This document shows, one piece after another, positions 7,632 to 15,444 of a DNA stretch of 33,122 bases. Within the stretch, counting starts at the first letter, position 1. Each line of letters begins with the position of its first letter. The stretch is from an archaeon (GTDB taxonomy: Archaea; Thermoproteota; Nitrososphaeria; Nitrososphaerales; CADDZS01). The stretch spans positions 1 through 33,122 of the forward strand of contig JARCRS010000099.1 of assembly GCA_029850555.1 (NCBI GenBank). The letters are read 5' to 3'. Both the position numbers and the translations under genes were made by a program. Under the pieces are notes generated by a model. The model made no database searches, was not told where the DNA came from, and saw nothing but the letters and a program-made list of their open reading frames with translations.

Positions 7632-8371
7632 CTAAATTTTTCCCTTGACTGCGAAATAATCATTGCATGGTTTCTGTCGTAAGGCTCGAGATCTATCTTT
7701 TGAAGTACTTCAAAACCTGACTTTTTTAAGATCTTGGTCTGGTCGTCAAAGACTTTTGCCTTATCTTTGAGAGCATCAATGCTACTTGCTTTGACTACCA
7801 AAAACAAAACCTCGCCTTTCGTAGAGAAGAATCTTTCGCAGTTTGCAATAGCGATTTCCGTCTGATCTGGCTGGGCGATGTCACAGTATATCACGCTTAT
7901 TTCCCCATAAATCGAAGTAAATTTTTCTGGATGCCTCGCATCGGCAATGATTGGAACAATGTTCTTTCGAAATCGAGCTACATTTTCCAATAGTTCTCTT
8001 GCAACTCGAGGTGCCATTTCAACAGCAAATATTCTGCCAGTATCTCCTACGATATCGGAGAGATGAGAAACAGTGGTTCCTGTAGAAGCTCCAAGATAAA
8101 GACAAACAGTTCCTTCACTAAAAGGCATAATGTTGAGTCCCCTGAGAATCGAGGCAGATAGTTTGCTTCTGAAAGGATCCCAGAAACGAAACTCGAGCGT
8201 TTCTCCGTCAGTTTTTACCCTTGTTGTTCTCTCGCCGTAATACACTTTTCCAGGAGTCAGATTCCTAGTCGCAAGCAGTTTTTTGCTTGGGTTCTTCGGA
8301 TCGAAAAGAGAGTAAACGCCTGGAAAAATTTCTGCTACTTTGGAACTTGACAGGTCATCTGTCTGATTCAT
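7628..8371 (-). CDS. flpA: Fibrillarin, C/D RNP 2'-O-methyltransferase
   Basis: The methyltransferase of box C/D guide RNPs, acting on rRNA and tRNA. 247 residues: an N-terminal subdomain (EIFPGVYSLF... LATRNLTPGKVYYGE; RFWDPFRSKLSASILRGL), the SAM loop YLGASTGTTVSHLSDIVG (about 92-109), the acidic strand IFAVEMAPR, and IYCDIAQPDQTEIAIAN. The ATG overlaps the nop5 stop as ATGA, the classic archaeal nop5-fibrillarin operon in which both products assemble on the same RNP with L7Ae. Confidence 0.96.
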   Translation of the reverse strand: MNQTDDLSSSKVAEIFPGVYSLFDPKNPSKKLLATRNLTPGKVYYGERTTRVKTDGETLEFRFWDPFRSKLSASILRGLNIMPFSEGTVCLYLGASTGTTVSHLSDIVGDTGRIFAVEMAPRVARELLENVARFRKNIVPIIADARHPEKFTSIYGEISVIYCDIAQPDQTEIAIANCERFFSTKGEVLFLVVKASSIDALKDKAKVFDDQTKILKKSGFEVLQKIDLEPYDRNHAMIISQSREKFS

Positions 8372-9660
8372 CGGTTCTTCCTCTGGAACCTTTCTTGCCT
8401 TTTCCCTCGAGCTTTATCCTTGCGTCTATATGGTTGCGCTTTGCCACGGGGTCGTTCGCGAGGCCTTTCAAATTCGGGTCTTTCCTCCCTAAATCTTTGC
8501 GGCTCATATTGCGGCCTCTCTTTCGGAGGCTCTTTGTATTTCACCTTGATCTCGCTCAAACGAGAGGCGAGTGATTTTTCGACTGAAGGTTCGCGGGTCC
8601 CTCGATATTGATCTATCCTTGCGGCGATCGCGATTTTTCCAGCTATGGATCTTGCTATTTTTCCCCTTTGCCACTTGGGAGCGCTATGCACAGCTGCATG
8701 TTGGAACAGTATCCCATGCTTTGGCGGACGAGACCCGCTCTTTAATGCGCGATATAGTGCCTTCTCGGCCCCAAGTATCTGTATAGTGCTTGCCGGAAGA
8801 ATAGCAAGTTTTTCGAGACCTCCAGCTCTTGCGATCAATCGCGCGCCAATTGAGGCACCAGCTAGCTCGCTCACATTGGGGGCAACTTCTCTCATCGTCC
8901 TCTCCACATGATTTGCTAGTTTATCTCGCAAAGAGAACAAATGCTGAGCCTCTTCCGCAAGCTGAATGATTCTAGCGAGATCTTCTTCCCTGATATCGGC
9001 TCCTCTTGATTCCTTTGAAGCTAGAGCGATTGCTCTGCTCTTGTTTTTGGAGTATCCCATTTGCTCGAGTTCATTTTCATCATAATTTAGACGAGACTTG
9101 AAACTCAAGATCAGTTTGATTAATGAAGTGTTATCGTCAATCATTGAGATAAGTTCAGGAAAATGCAACCCATACCACTCTCTTACTCTCGAGCTCATCA
9201 TATTAGCTGCCTTGTCGATTTCATCCAATGCCTGTACAGATTCCATCGCCTGAAGGTCAGGTTTTGCAGAGAGTTCCTTGATTCGAATGTTCGAGATTTC
9301 CATTGACGCACTACGAATTGCTTCCTGGGCAACTTCCGGAGATGAAGCGAGTCCCGAAGAGACCATCAGATCGATTTTCTTCTTTGAAAATTCCCGTAGA
9401 TCATCTTCAGTGATAGCTTCCGATTTTACTTCTCCGGCCGAGAGAGAATGTAAAAGCTGGGATTCGGAGAAAATTAAATCATCGGGAGTCAGCTTGGACT
9501 TTAGCCAGGAAATTTCTTGTTCAGACAATTCTCCAGAAGAGCTTCTTAGAAAGTGCTTTGTTCTTTCTTCTGAGGGAAACTCTAAATGGGAAATTATATT
9601 TTCTTTTTTATCGTCAATGAGTAAGAGACCGAGCTCACTTACAATAACAAAATAACGCAA
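8368..9660 (-). CDS. nop5: Nop5 (Nop56/58-like) C/D RNP scaffold protein
   Basis: The scaffold linking fibrillarin to the L7Ae-bound C/D RNA. 430 residues. The N-terminal fibrillarin-binding domain is followed by a long coiled-coil region and then the Nop domain, with VSELAGASIGARLIARAGG, LPASTIQILGAEKALYRAL and the signature PPKHGILFQHAAVHSAPK at about 320-337. The tail is strongly basic (RPRGKAQPYRRKDKARGKR). The TTG start gives RYFVIVSELGLLLID, the expected first strand. First gene of the nop5-flpA-signal peptidase unit. Confidence 0.95.
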   Translation of the reverse strand: MRYFVIVSELGLLLIDDKKENIISHLEFPSEERTKHFLRSSSGELSEQEISWLKSKLTPDDLIFSESQLLHSLSAGEVKSEAITEDDLREFSKKKIDLMVSSGLASSPEVAQEAIRSASMEISNIRIKELSAKPDLQAMESVQALDEIDKAANMMSSRVREWYGLHFPELISMIDDNTSLIKLILSFKSRLNYDENELEQMGYSKNKSRAIALASKESRGADIREEDLARIIQLAEEAQHLFSLRDKLANHVERTMREVAPNVSELAGASIGARLIARAGGLEKLAILPASTIQILGAEKALYRALKSGSRPPKHGILFQHAAVHSAPKWQRGKIARSIAGKIAIAARIDQYRGTREPSVEKSLASRLSEIKVKYKEPPKERPQYEPQRFREERPEFERPRERPRGKAQPYRRKDKARGKRQERFQRKNR

Positions 9661-9756
9661 ATTGATTATCGCCCCAGATTCCGTAGATGAAAGGTTTAAA
9701 CCGCTATCTTAAGTCGTTTGGTCAAAATCTGCAATTTAGCTTAAGAGGCGCAATCG

Positions 9757-10734
9757 ATGGCAGGAAAAGCTATCAGAAAGAGACAGAAAGAAACCTCGAA
9801 TGATCAAGAAAATCTTTCGACGCTTTCTTTCCTTGAAACTGAATTATGCGGATTCAAGATCCATTCCCCTACGATGCTGGCATCCGGTGTCCTAGGGATA
9901 TCATTTGACCTCTTCCCACGAATAATAGAGAGCGGATGCGGGGTGATCGTCTCAAAATCGATCGGCCTTGAGCCAAGAGAAGGTTATGGGAATCCAACCA
10001 TGACAGGGGTAGAAGCTGGCTATCTCAACGCAATAGGTCTTGCGAATCCTGGATCTGAAGAATTCGCGCGAGAGCTAGAAGAGGAGTTTTCGAAGAAACC
10101 AGTTCCACTGATCGTAAGTATCTTCGCTGATTCCGCCGAGCACTTTGCCGATCTTGTAAAGAGGTTTGATCGTTTTAATTTTCTAGCTTACGAACTCAAT
10201 CTCTCATGCCCTCATGTAAAGGATGTTGGCTCTGAAATTGGTTCAGAGCCTGCCGATGCGGCAGAAGTTGTGAAAGTGAGTCGTTCAGCTACCGGAAAGC
10301 CAATATTTGCAAAGATGCCTGCCACAATAATCAATGTTCCAGAGTGGGCAAAGGCCGTAGAATCCGCTGGAGCTGACGCAATAGTCGCCATTAACACAAT
10401 TCGAGCTATGAAAATTGACCTCGAAAGCAAAAAACCCGTTCTCTCAAATAAAATAGGAGGGCTGTCTGGACCTGCAATAAAACCTGTGGCAGTAAGATCA
10501 GTGTACGAAATTTATGAAACTGTGAAGATACCAATAGTGGGAGTGGGCGGAATAGTAAGCGGTGAAGATGCCGTCGAATTCTTTCTTGCGGGAGCAAGTG
10601 CGGTCGAGATTGGTAGTGCAATTGGTCAGGATTATTTGGATTCATTTGAAAGGGTGAATACCGGAGTAATGAAGTACCTCAAAAGAAACTCGTATTCCAA
10701 CGTGAAGGAGATCGTGGGTCTTGCGCACTATTGA
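9757..10734 (+). CDS. pyrD: Dihydroorotate dehydrogenase, catalytic subunit (class 1B)
   Basis: An FMN enzyme oxidising dihydroorotate to orotate in pyrimidine synthesis. It has the expected TIM-barrel motifs: LASGVLGIS near the N-terminus, YELNLSCPHVK with the class 1 catalytic Cys, AKMPA, AINTIRAMKIDL, NKIGGLSGPAIKPVAVR, and the phosphate-binding VGVGGIVSGEDAVEFFLAGASAVEIGSA. The first ~28 residues (GKAIRKRQKETSNDQENLS) are a polar extension absent from most homologues. ATG follows an AGAGG stretch. The pyrK start lies inside the last codons, so the two form a coupled operon as in NAD-dependent class 1B enzymes. Confidence 0.95.
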   Translation: MAGKAIRKRQKETSNDQENLSTLSFLETELCGFKIHSPTMLASGVLGISFDLFPRIIESGCGVIVSKSIGLEPREGYGNPTMTGVEAGYLNAIGLANPGSEEFARELEEEFSKKPVPLIVSIFADSAEHFADLVKRFDRFNFLAYELNLSCPHVKDVGSEIGSEPADAAEVVKVSRSATGKPIFAKMPATIINVPEWAKAVESAGADAIVAINTIRAMKIDLESKKPVLSNKIGGLSGPAIKPVAVRSVYEIYETVKIPIVGVGGIVSGEDAVEFFLAGASAVEIGSAIGQDYLDSFERVNTGVMKYLKRNSYSNVKEIVGLAHY

Positions 10735-11548
10735 TGTTATTCGAGATACCAAGATTGATTCAATCATTCAGGAGTCTTCGAACATTCGAAGTTTCTTTTT
10801 CAAAGATGAACCGAGTCTGAAAGCTAGTCCGGGGCAGTTTGTTATGGTCTGGTTACCCGGAGCCGGCGAATTTCCTATGAGCCTTTCGCTTCCGTCAAAA
10901 AGAGGACTAGCAAGCATCGGTGTCAAGGCGATGGGCACAGGTTCCAAAGCGCTGTACGAGTCAAAGGTCGGTGATTTCATAGGAATAAGAGGACCATACG
11001 GTACTTCCTTCGAGCTTGGATCGAATAAAGGCAAACCTATGCGAAGAGTTCTGCTAGTTGGAGGAGGCACCGGAATGGTTCCAATGATTGTCCTCGCAAA
11101 AGCTCTTTCCAAAATTTCAATCAGTACAACACTAGTTGTTGGAGCAAGAACGAAAGAGGAACTTCCATATCTAGGCATTTCGAAAAAAATCATCGGAGCA
11201 AAAAATGTGTTTGCGACTACAGATGACGGTACCTATGGCTTCAAGGGACTCGCACATGAGCAGGTCCAAAAGCTAGTAGCAAAGTACGGATTCGACGAAA
11301 TATTCTCATGCGGTCCGGAGAAAATGATGGCTCAGGTTTTCGGCATAGCAAAGGAAAACCAGATTCCAGTGCAATTCAGCTTGGAACGGATTATGAAATG
11401 TGGGATCGGCATATGTGGAAGCTGCACTATTGGACCAATGGTGCTTTGTAAAGAAGGCGCAATTCTAAACGAAAAAGACTTGGACACTCTAAGGTCTGAG
11501 TTTGGGCTATTTCATAGAGACAAGGCTGGAACACTACGCCCAATTTGA
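10721..11548 (+). CDS. pyrK: Dihydroorotate dehydrogenase electron-transfer subunit
   Basis: The FAD and [2Fe-2S] partner of PyrD that passes electrons to NAD. 275 residues: a ferredoxin-reductase-like FAD domain (PGQFVMVWLPGAGEFPMSLS), an NAD-binding segment (LLVGGGTGMVPMIVLAKAL), the FSCGPEKMM motif, and the C-terminal cluster ligands Cys227, Cys232, Cys235 and Cys243 in KCGIGICGSC...VLC. The TTG start overlaps the end of pyrD by 14 bp. Confidence 0.93.
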   Translation: MRTIDVIRDTKIDSIIQESSNIRSFFFKDEPSLKASPGQFVMVWLPGAGEFPMSLSLPSKRGLASIGVKAMGTGSKALYESKVGDFIGIRGPYGTSFELGSNKGKPMRRVLLVGGGTGMVPMIVLAKALSKISISTTLVVGARTKEELPYLGISKKIIGAKNVFATTDDGTYGFKGLAHEQVQKLVAKYGFDEIFSCGPEKMMAQVFGIAKENQIPVQFSLERIMKCGIGICGSCTIGPMVLCKEGAILNEKDLDTLRSEFGLFHRDKAGTLRPI

Positions 11549-11625
11549 TATCGCAATTTTTTTCGCAAGAAGGCTTAAAGCGTAGAAAATACAGATACCT
11601 GTAAGTGAAGAGGTAGAAAGTTCAC

Positions 11626-11793
11626 CTGCCGACCCATGGATCCTTAACTAAGGCTGGAAAAGTAAGATCTCAGACTCCGAAGCTGCAAGGTCGAGTTCGA
11701 ACTGGTCAGATTCCGAAATTTAGGAACAGACGGACATTTATCAAAAGATACGAACTCAAACGAAAGCCTGGGCAAAACTGGATTAACGTCTAA
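11626..11793 (+). CDS. rps30e: Ribosomal protein eS30, apparent CTG start
   Basis: A 55-residue, very basic small-subunit ribosomal protein. The frame reads PTHGSLTKAGKVRSQTPK, then GRVRTGQIPKFRNRR, and ends KRKPGQNWINV before TAA. PTHGSLTKAGKVR is the conserved N-terminus of archaeal eS30, normally preceded directly by the initiator Met. Here the codon before Pro is CTG. The frame is closed by TAG 21 bp upstream and contains no ATG, GTG or TTG in that interval. A GAGGT ribosome-binding sequence ends 11 bp before the CTG. A T-rich run follows about 20 bp after the stop. Identity is certain; the start is inferred. Confidence 0.9.
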   Translation: MPTHGSLTKAGKVRSQTPKLQGRVRTGQIPKFRNRRTFIKRYELKRKPGQNWINV

Positions 11794-11887
11794 GTCAATT
11801 CTTCAATAACGTAATTTTTTCGCTTGATTAGCTCTGCTTAGAGCAATATATGATCGCAAAGAAAGGCTTACTTTTTAGCGAAGGTCT

Positions 11888-12298
11888 CTACTTTTTCAGA
11901 GATCGTTTTGATCTGAACATTAGATAGACATAGCCAAACAGTCCTGCACTGAACGCTAATAGTGCTCCTCCGATCGAAATGGAGGATAGACTTACGATTG
12001 CTGAGAAAAGCGTCAAGACCCCGACCAAGAGTATTAACGATGCATGAAACGTGGACGCAATTGCAAACTCTCCTTTCAAAGTGATCTTGTAAGAATTCTG
12101 GTTGCCTGATTTGTTTGACCGTTTTGCTAGGCCGAGTGAAACAAGCTCATGGATCTTTTGCTCGGCGTCGCGTGCGTCAGTAGCTCCGTATTTTGCGATC
12201 TGCTCAAGCGTTGTGTATCCAATATGCCTTGATAGGTAGTGCAGCATGCTATGTTTGACATGCCCTGAAGACTCTACCACAACACCCGTTGAAGACAT
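11888..12298 (-). CDS. Winged-helix protein with two C-terminal membrane helices
   Basis: A 136-residue protein. Residues about 12-75 look like a winged helix (HSMLHYLSRHIGYTTLEQIAKYG... KIHELVSLGLAKR... YKITLKGEFAIAS). Two hydrophobic segments follow, at about 84-105 and 108-127, separated by a short turn, with a basic end (RSKRSLKK). The topology suggests a membrane-tethered DNA-binding regulator with its N-terminus in the cytoplasm. I do not recognise a named family or a signal. It diverges from the citrate synthase gene. Confidence 0.65.
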   Translation of the reverse strand: MSSTGVVVESSGHVKHSMLHYLSRHIGYTTLEQIAKYGATDARDAEQKIHELVSLGLAKRSNKSGNQNSYKITLKGEFAIASTFHASLILLVGVLTLFSAIVSLSSISIGGALLAFSAGLFGYVYLMFRSKRSLKK

Positions 12299-12443
12299 GA
12301 TCTCGAATCCCCGATCTTTGGGCTCATAAGTTCGATGGATTCGTGCTCCAGTTTCGCGGCCCGAGTGAGAAGGGTTGCATAGCTAGACAATTCATTTATT
12401 GTTCGCCTTGCCCTTTAACCCTTGTCTGGAAGCTCGAAGTATA

Positions 12444-13598
12444 ATGAGTCAATCAAGCGAAGATCTCGCGAGTCCTTGGAACCCTGTTCCTAAAGGTCTC
12501 GAAGGAGTTATAGTCGCAAATACGATGATTTCAAAAATAGATGGAAAAAAGGGCAGGTTGATCTATCGCGGCTACGATATTCAAGATCTAGCAGGGAACG
12601 TTCCATTTGAGGCAGTCGCATTTCTTCTCTGGGTTGGTCATTTGCCAAATCCACTTGAGCTTGACACATTTAGGAAAAATCTTGCCGAGCACCGTCACAT
12701 TTCAAGCGATGTAAGGTCATTCTTAGAGGGAACTCCCCACGAAGCAGACCCGCTTGTTGTTTTACGCACTGCAGTCTCTACTATGGGACTGAGGCCGACA
12801 AAAAAAGACTCTATCCTCGAAGATGGGTTGAATTTAGCTTCGCAATTTCCGATAATACTTTCCTACTTTCAACACATGAGAAATGACGAAGAAATAATAG
12901 AACCAAGAAAAGATCTAGGGCACGCTTCAAATTACATTTACATGCTAACGGGAGAAGTTCCCAGTAAGGAGCATGAACATGCGCTAGATTCCTATCTGAC
13001 TTTACTCGCAGATCACGGAATGAATGCTTCGACATTTTCTGCGCGAGTCACCATTTCAACTTTGAGCGATATTTACTCTGCGATTGTTTCAGCTATAGGG
13101 ACACTCAAGGGTCCTTTGCATGGAGGCGCCCCTTCTAAGGTCTGGGAAATGCTCCAGGAAATTGGGCAAGCGGAAAACGTTACCCCCTGGCTTAAAGAGC
13201 GAATTGCGAACAAAGAAAGGATAATGGGTTTCGGCCATAGGATCTATAGAACTGAAGATCCTAGATCAAAGATATTGAAAAAGCTCGCAAAGGAAATTGC
13301 AAACCCGGATACATTTGCTCTTGCGTCCCTAGTAGAGTCGGAAGCAAGAAAACTGTTGCAAGAAGAGCATCCAGATCGCCCTCTGGACACTAATGTAGAA
13401 TTTTATTCGTCGCTTGTCTTGAATGCCGGGGGGATTCCTACAGACATGTTCACTGCGACTTTCGCTTGCGCTCGTTCGTTTGGATGGGTTGCTCACATCA
13501 TGGAGCAGCTAGCTGATAATAGAATATACAGACCCGATTCCGAATACGTCGGCCCCTTGGATCTTAGCGTTCCGAAAATGTATGATGCAAAGAAATAG
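12444..13598 (+). CDS. gltA: Citrate synthase
   Basis: Condenses oxaloacetate and acetyl-CoA. 384 residues, the short archaeal/Gram-positive type. Conserved features are GRLIYRGYDIQDLA near the N-terminus, His226 in GPLHGGAP, His265 in GFGHRIYRTEDPR, and the C-terminal FACARSFGWVAHIMEQ. The usual third catalytic residue, Asp in the (N)VDFYSG-like strand, is Glu319 here (NVEFYSS). A 2-methylcitrate synthase role cannot be excluded. ATG at 12444 was chosen over an upstream TTG: a TATA-like CATTTATTG at 12393 would place transcription near 12420, inside the longer version. Confidence 0.93.
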   Translation: MSQSSEDLASPWNPVPKGLEGVIVANTMISKIDGKKGRLIYRGYDIQDLAGNVPFEAVAFLLWVGHLPNPLELDTFRKNLAEHRHISSDVRSFLEGTPHEADPLVVLRTAVSTMGLRPTKKDSILEDGLNLASQFPIILSYFQHMRNDEEIIEPRKDLGHASNYIYMLTGEVPSKEHEHALDSYLTLLADHGMNASTFSARVTISTLSDIYSAIVSAIGTLKGPLHGGAPSKVWEMLQEIGQAENVTPWLKERIANKERIMGFGHRIYRTEDPRSKILKKLAKEIANPDTFALASLVESEARKLLQEEHPDRPLDTNVEFYSSLVLNAGGIPTDMFTATFACARSFGWVAHIMEQLADNRIYRPDSEYVGPLDLSVPKMYDAKK

Positions 13599-13603
13599 TC
13601 TAA

Positions 13604-13960
13604 CTAACGTCGCTGCTGTGGATGAGGACTTTTTTGAGACTTTGGAGCAGTAGAGCTTTCGACTGCAGCTTTCCTTCCCCTGACAATAGAAAGAGACTTT
13701 GCAACCTCCAATAAAACAGCGCTCTTTTTCATTCCCTCTTTTTTCTCAACACTCACAATGCCGCTTTGCAGGGACATTCTCTTTGGATGTTTGGCGACTT
13801 CGGATTCGGGGTTGTATCCAAGAATCTTAGCTGCTTCGACCAGCTCGCCCAGTTTTGGATCTTTTACAGATCTATCAAGTGGAATTCGTCGTCCTTCCTC
13901 GCGAGTTATTGACGAGTTGAAGTAATCAAGCCAGAGGACATGCCGCTTGTATTCCTTCAA
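13604..13960 (-). CDS. srp19: Signal recognition particle 19 kDa protein
   Basis: SRP19 binds SRP RNA helices 6 and 8 and prepares it for SRP54. 118 residues. HVLWLDYFNSSITREEGRRIP matches the SRP19 N-terminal strand and the invariant Arg-rich GRRIP loop, and HPKRMSLQSGIVSVEKKEGMKKS is a typical second RNA-contact region. The C-terminus is a basic, Ser/Pro/Gln-rich tail. TTG start. It lies 46 bp downstream of rps8e in the same direction, a probable two-gene operon. Confidence 0.92.
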   Translation of the reverse strand: MKEYKRHVLWLDYFNSSITREEGRRIPLDRSVKDPKLGELVEAAKILGYNPESEVAKHPKRMSLQSGIVSVEKKEGMKKSAVLLEVAKSLSIVRGRKAAVESSTAPKSQKSPHPQQRR

Positions 13961-14006
13961 ACTTAGATCGCATCAGTAGAAAAAGAGATTTTCTGAAGTG
14001 GAAGAC

Positions 14007-14393
14007 TTACTGGGATGTCAGCACAGCGTTGATCACGCCGTCTTGGGCAGGTCTTGACGTCACTTTCGCGTTCCCTAGTTCAGTGTCAATGAGCGCCCCA
14101 CGTGTGATTACCCCTCTTCTTTCATAGTCTCTATTCGCTGGATTTCTTAAGACGCGAGTAATCTTGACTTTGGAAGTCTTGCCAGAGCTATTATCTTTCA
14201 CATTGGCAAATTCCGCGGAACGAAGTGAAGTCTTGATTGAACCCCCGCGCATCCGTCTTTTGTAATTCTCCGTTGCACCAAGCGTTGGCTCTGCGGCGTA
14301 TCCGTCTTTCTCAAAGGCTCTACGAGCTCTGTTGCTCTTTCTTGCGCCACCCGTAAGTTTTCTCTTTCTCAAATTTTCGATTGACTTTACCAT
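14007..14393 (-). CDS. rps8e: Ribosomal protein eS8
   Basis: 128 residues. Conserved eS8 segments include ENLRKRKLTGGARKSNRARRAFEKDGYAAEPTLG and MRGGSIKTSLRSAEFANV, then the C-terminal block VLRNPANRDYERRGVITRGALIDTELGNAKVTSRPAQDGVINAVL. ATG start. A TATA-like CATTTATTAG on the minus strand near 14455 would serve the rps8e-srp19 transcript. Confidence 0.96.
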   Translation of the reverse strand: MVKSIENLRKRKLTGGARKSNRARRAFEKDGYAAEPTLGATENYKRRMRGGSIKTSLRSAEFANVKDNSSGKTSKVKITRVLRNPANRDYERRGVITRGALIDTELGNAKVTSRPAQDGVINAVLTSQ

Positions 14394-14479
14394 GACTCTT
14401 TAATCACAATCTCTTTTTTTGTTTCGTAAAATGACCTTGGTTCTGACTTTACTAATAAATGCTTTTTCGTAAGGGAATT

Positions 14480-14700
14480 CTACCTAGGGAAGATCTAATC
14501 CTATCTGATCAGATGATACGAGATCAGATGTCAATACGACAGGATAGCGACCTGATCCTAGACGACCGCCAAGTATAGGAGCAGTTCATCCTCACCTCTA
14601 CATGCCAAAGGTACACGGCGAATGTACCGCGTTTGGATTCGATCGGTAACTAGCGACCCATGTTTCTCTCCATTGCAAGGGAGAATCGGATCATTTCAGG
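14480..14700. other. Hairpin-rich intergenic stretch, possible structured RNA
   Basis: Several inverted repeats occur close together. ATCTGATC (14503-14510) pairs with GATCAGAT (14522-14529). AGGAT (14541) pairs with ATCCT (14555). CCAAA-GGTAC (14605-14614) pairs with GTACC-gcg-TTTGG (14624-14636), a ten-pair stem with a three-base bulge and a nine-base loop. TTCTC-t-CC (14664) pairs with GG-GAGAA (14679-14685). Stems are similar on both strands, so orientation is undecided. No known RNA family was recognised; chance cannot be ruled out. Confidence 0.3.
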
Positions 14701-14924
14701 GATTGAATTAAGCATCTTTTTTTGTGCTCAGCCCCTTTCATCTTTGCGTTTTGTCCCTCTAGGGAAAAGTGATTGGATTCTTTCGAGCAGGACTTTCCAT
14801 AGAATCCATGGCGTTTTCCTCTGATTAGATAACAGTTCTACAAACGACCTAATCCTCGCTTACGAAATCGGAATACGGCCATATTGGTAAGTTATGTTCA
14901 ATTTTTTAGCGTATCATTGAAAAA

Positions 14925-14990
14925 CGGAAAACCGAAATTCAAACAAGCAATTGCTAATCCAGCGCCTGTGTGGAAAATATAGCTAGGGCC
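14925..14990 (-). repeat. 65-bp dispersed repeat, copy 2
   Basis: On the minus strand this reads GGCCCTAGC, then GGCGCTGGATTAGCAATTG, TTGTTTGAATT and TCGGTTTTCCG. It is the near-identical partner of 3541-3605. Like that copy it closes an array of AGC(C/A)ATTG modules, in the same relative orientation. It includes the perfect 10-bp palindrome AGCAATTGCT. Confidence 0.8.
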
Positions 14991-15054
14991 CTTCAAATAG
15001 TATCGATCAATTCCCATGATATCTCTCAATCGCCAACCAAATCGTAAAGCAGAA

Positions 15055-15320
15055 AGTCAAGCAATTGCTTTATTCCAAAATGCTATCGCATGCTCTTTTT
15101 TACAATATAAAGAAACAAAGGTTTAGGGCGAAGCATAAACAATGGCTATTTGTTACTTGTAGTATGTCAGCCACCTTTTTTTTCTGTGACCATGAAAGAG
15201 GCATTGAAAACAAAACAATTGCTATAACGTAAACTGTATGTCATACGAATATTGTTTTACACAATATAAAGCGCCGGCGAGTTTAGGGCGTCCATAGAAC
15301 AGCAATGGCTTTTCGTATTA
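15055..15320 (-). repeat. Tandem ~80-bp repeat array, four copies (array 2)
   Basis: Read on the minus strand, AGC(C/A)ATTG recurs at 15310, 15223, 15147 and 15069. GACATAC precedes it at 15242 and 15168. CGCCCTAAA follows it at 15290 and 15130, and TTTATATTG follows again at 15270 and 15111. CTTTCATGGTC, an A-run and GGTGG lead into the copy at 15168, as in array 1. Copy spacing is 76-87 bp. Module order matches array 1 on the opposite strand. The array lies about 125 bp beyond the scpB stop codon. Confidence 0.75.
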
Positions 15321-15444
15321 TATCAGAAATCAAGACAGGGAGGAATGCAACAGAAATCAAAAATGTTGGAGAAGTTGCAAAAGTAGAGCGTAATATTTGT
15401 CACCGGACCGAAACGACTCAATGGGACAAAAGCTCAGATTCCCT

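Larger units (their letters stand above)
14394..15444. other. Second gene-free kilobase: hairpin-rich stretch plus repeats
   Basis: About 1 kb with no convincing coding frame. Its left half is rich in short inverted repeats (see 14480-14700). Its right half holds array 2 and copy 2 of the 65-bp repeat. 14700-14890 shows nothing I recognise. SRP RNA and RNase P RNA were considered because srp19 is adjacent, but their invariant motifs are absent. Confidence 0.6.

Noticed and set aside
14700-14880. RNase P RNA: the minus strand contains GGAAAGTCCTGCTCG, like the CR-I core.
   Set aside because: The partner CR-V (AGAACNNGGCUUA-like) is absent anywhere downstream on that strand, so the P4 helix cannot form.
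14460-14880. SRP RNA gene next to srp19.
   Set aside because: No helix-8 GGAAG...AGCAG symmetric loop or Alu-domain UGUAA motif in the expected order.
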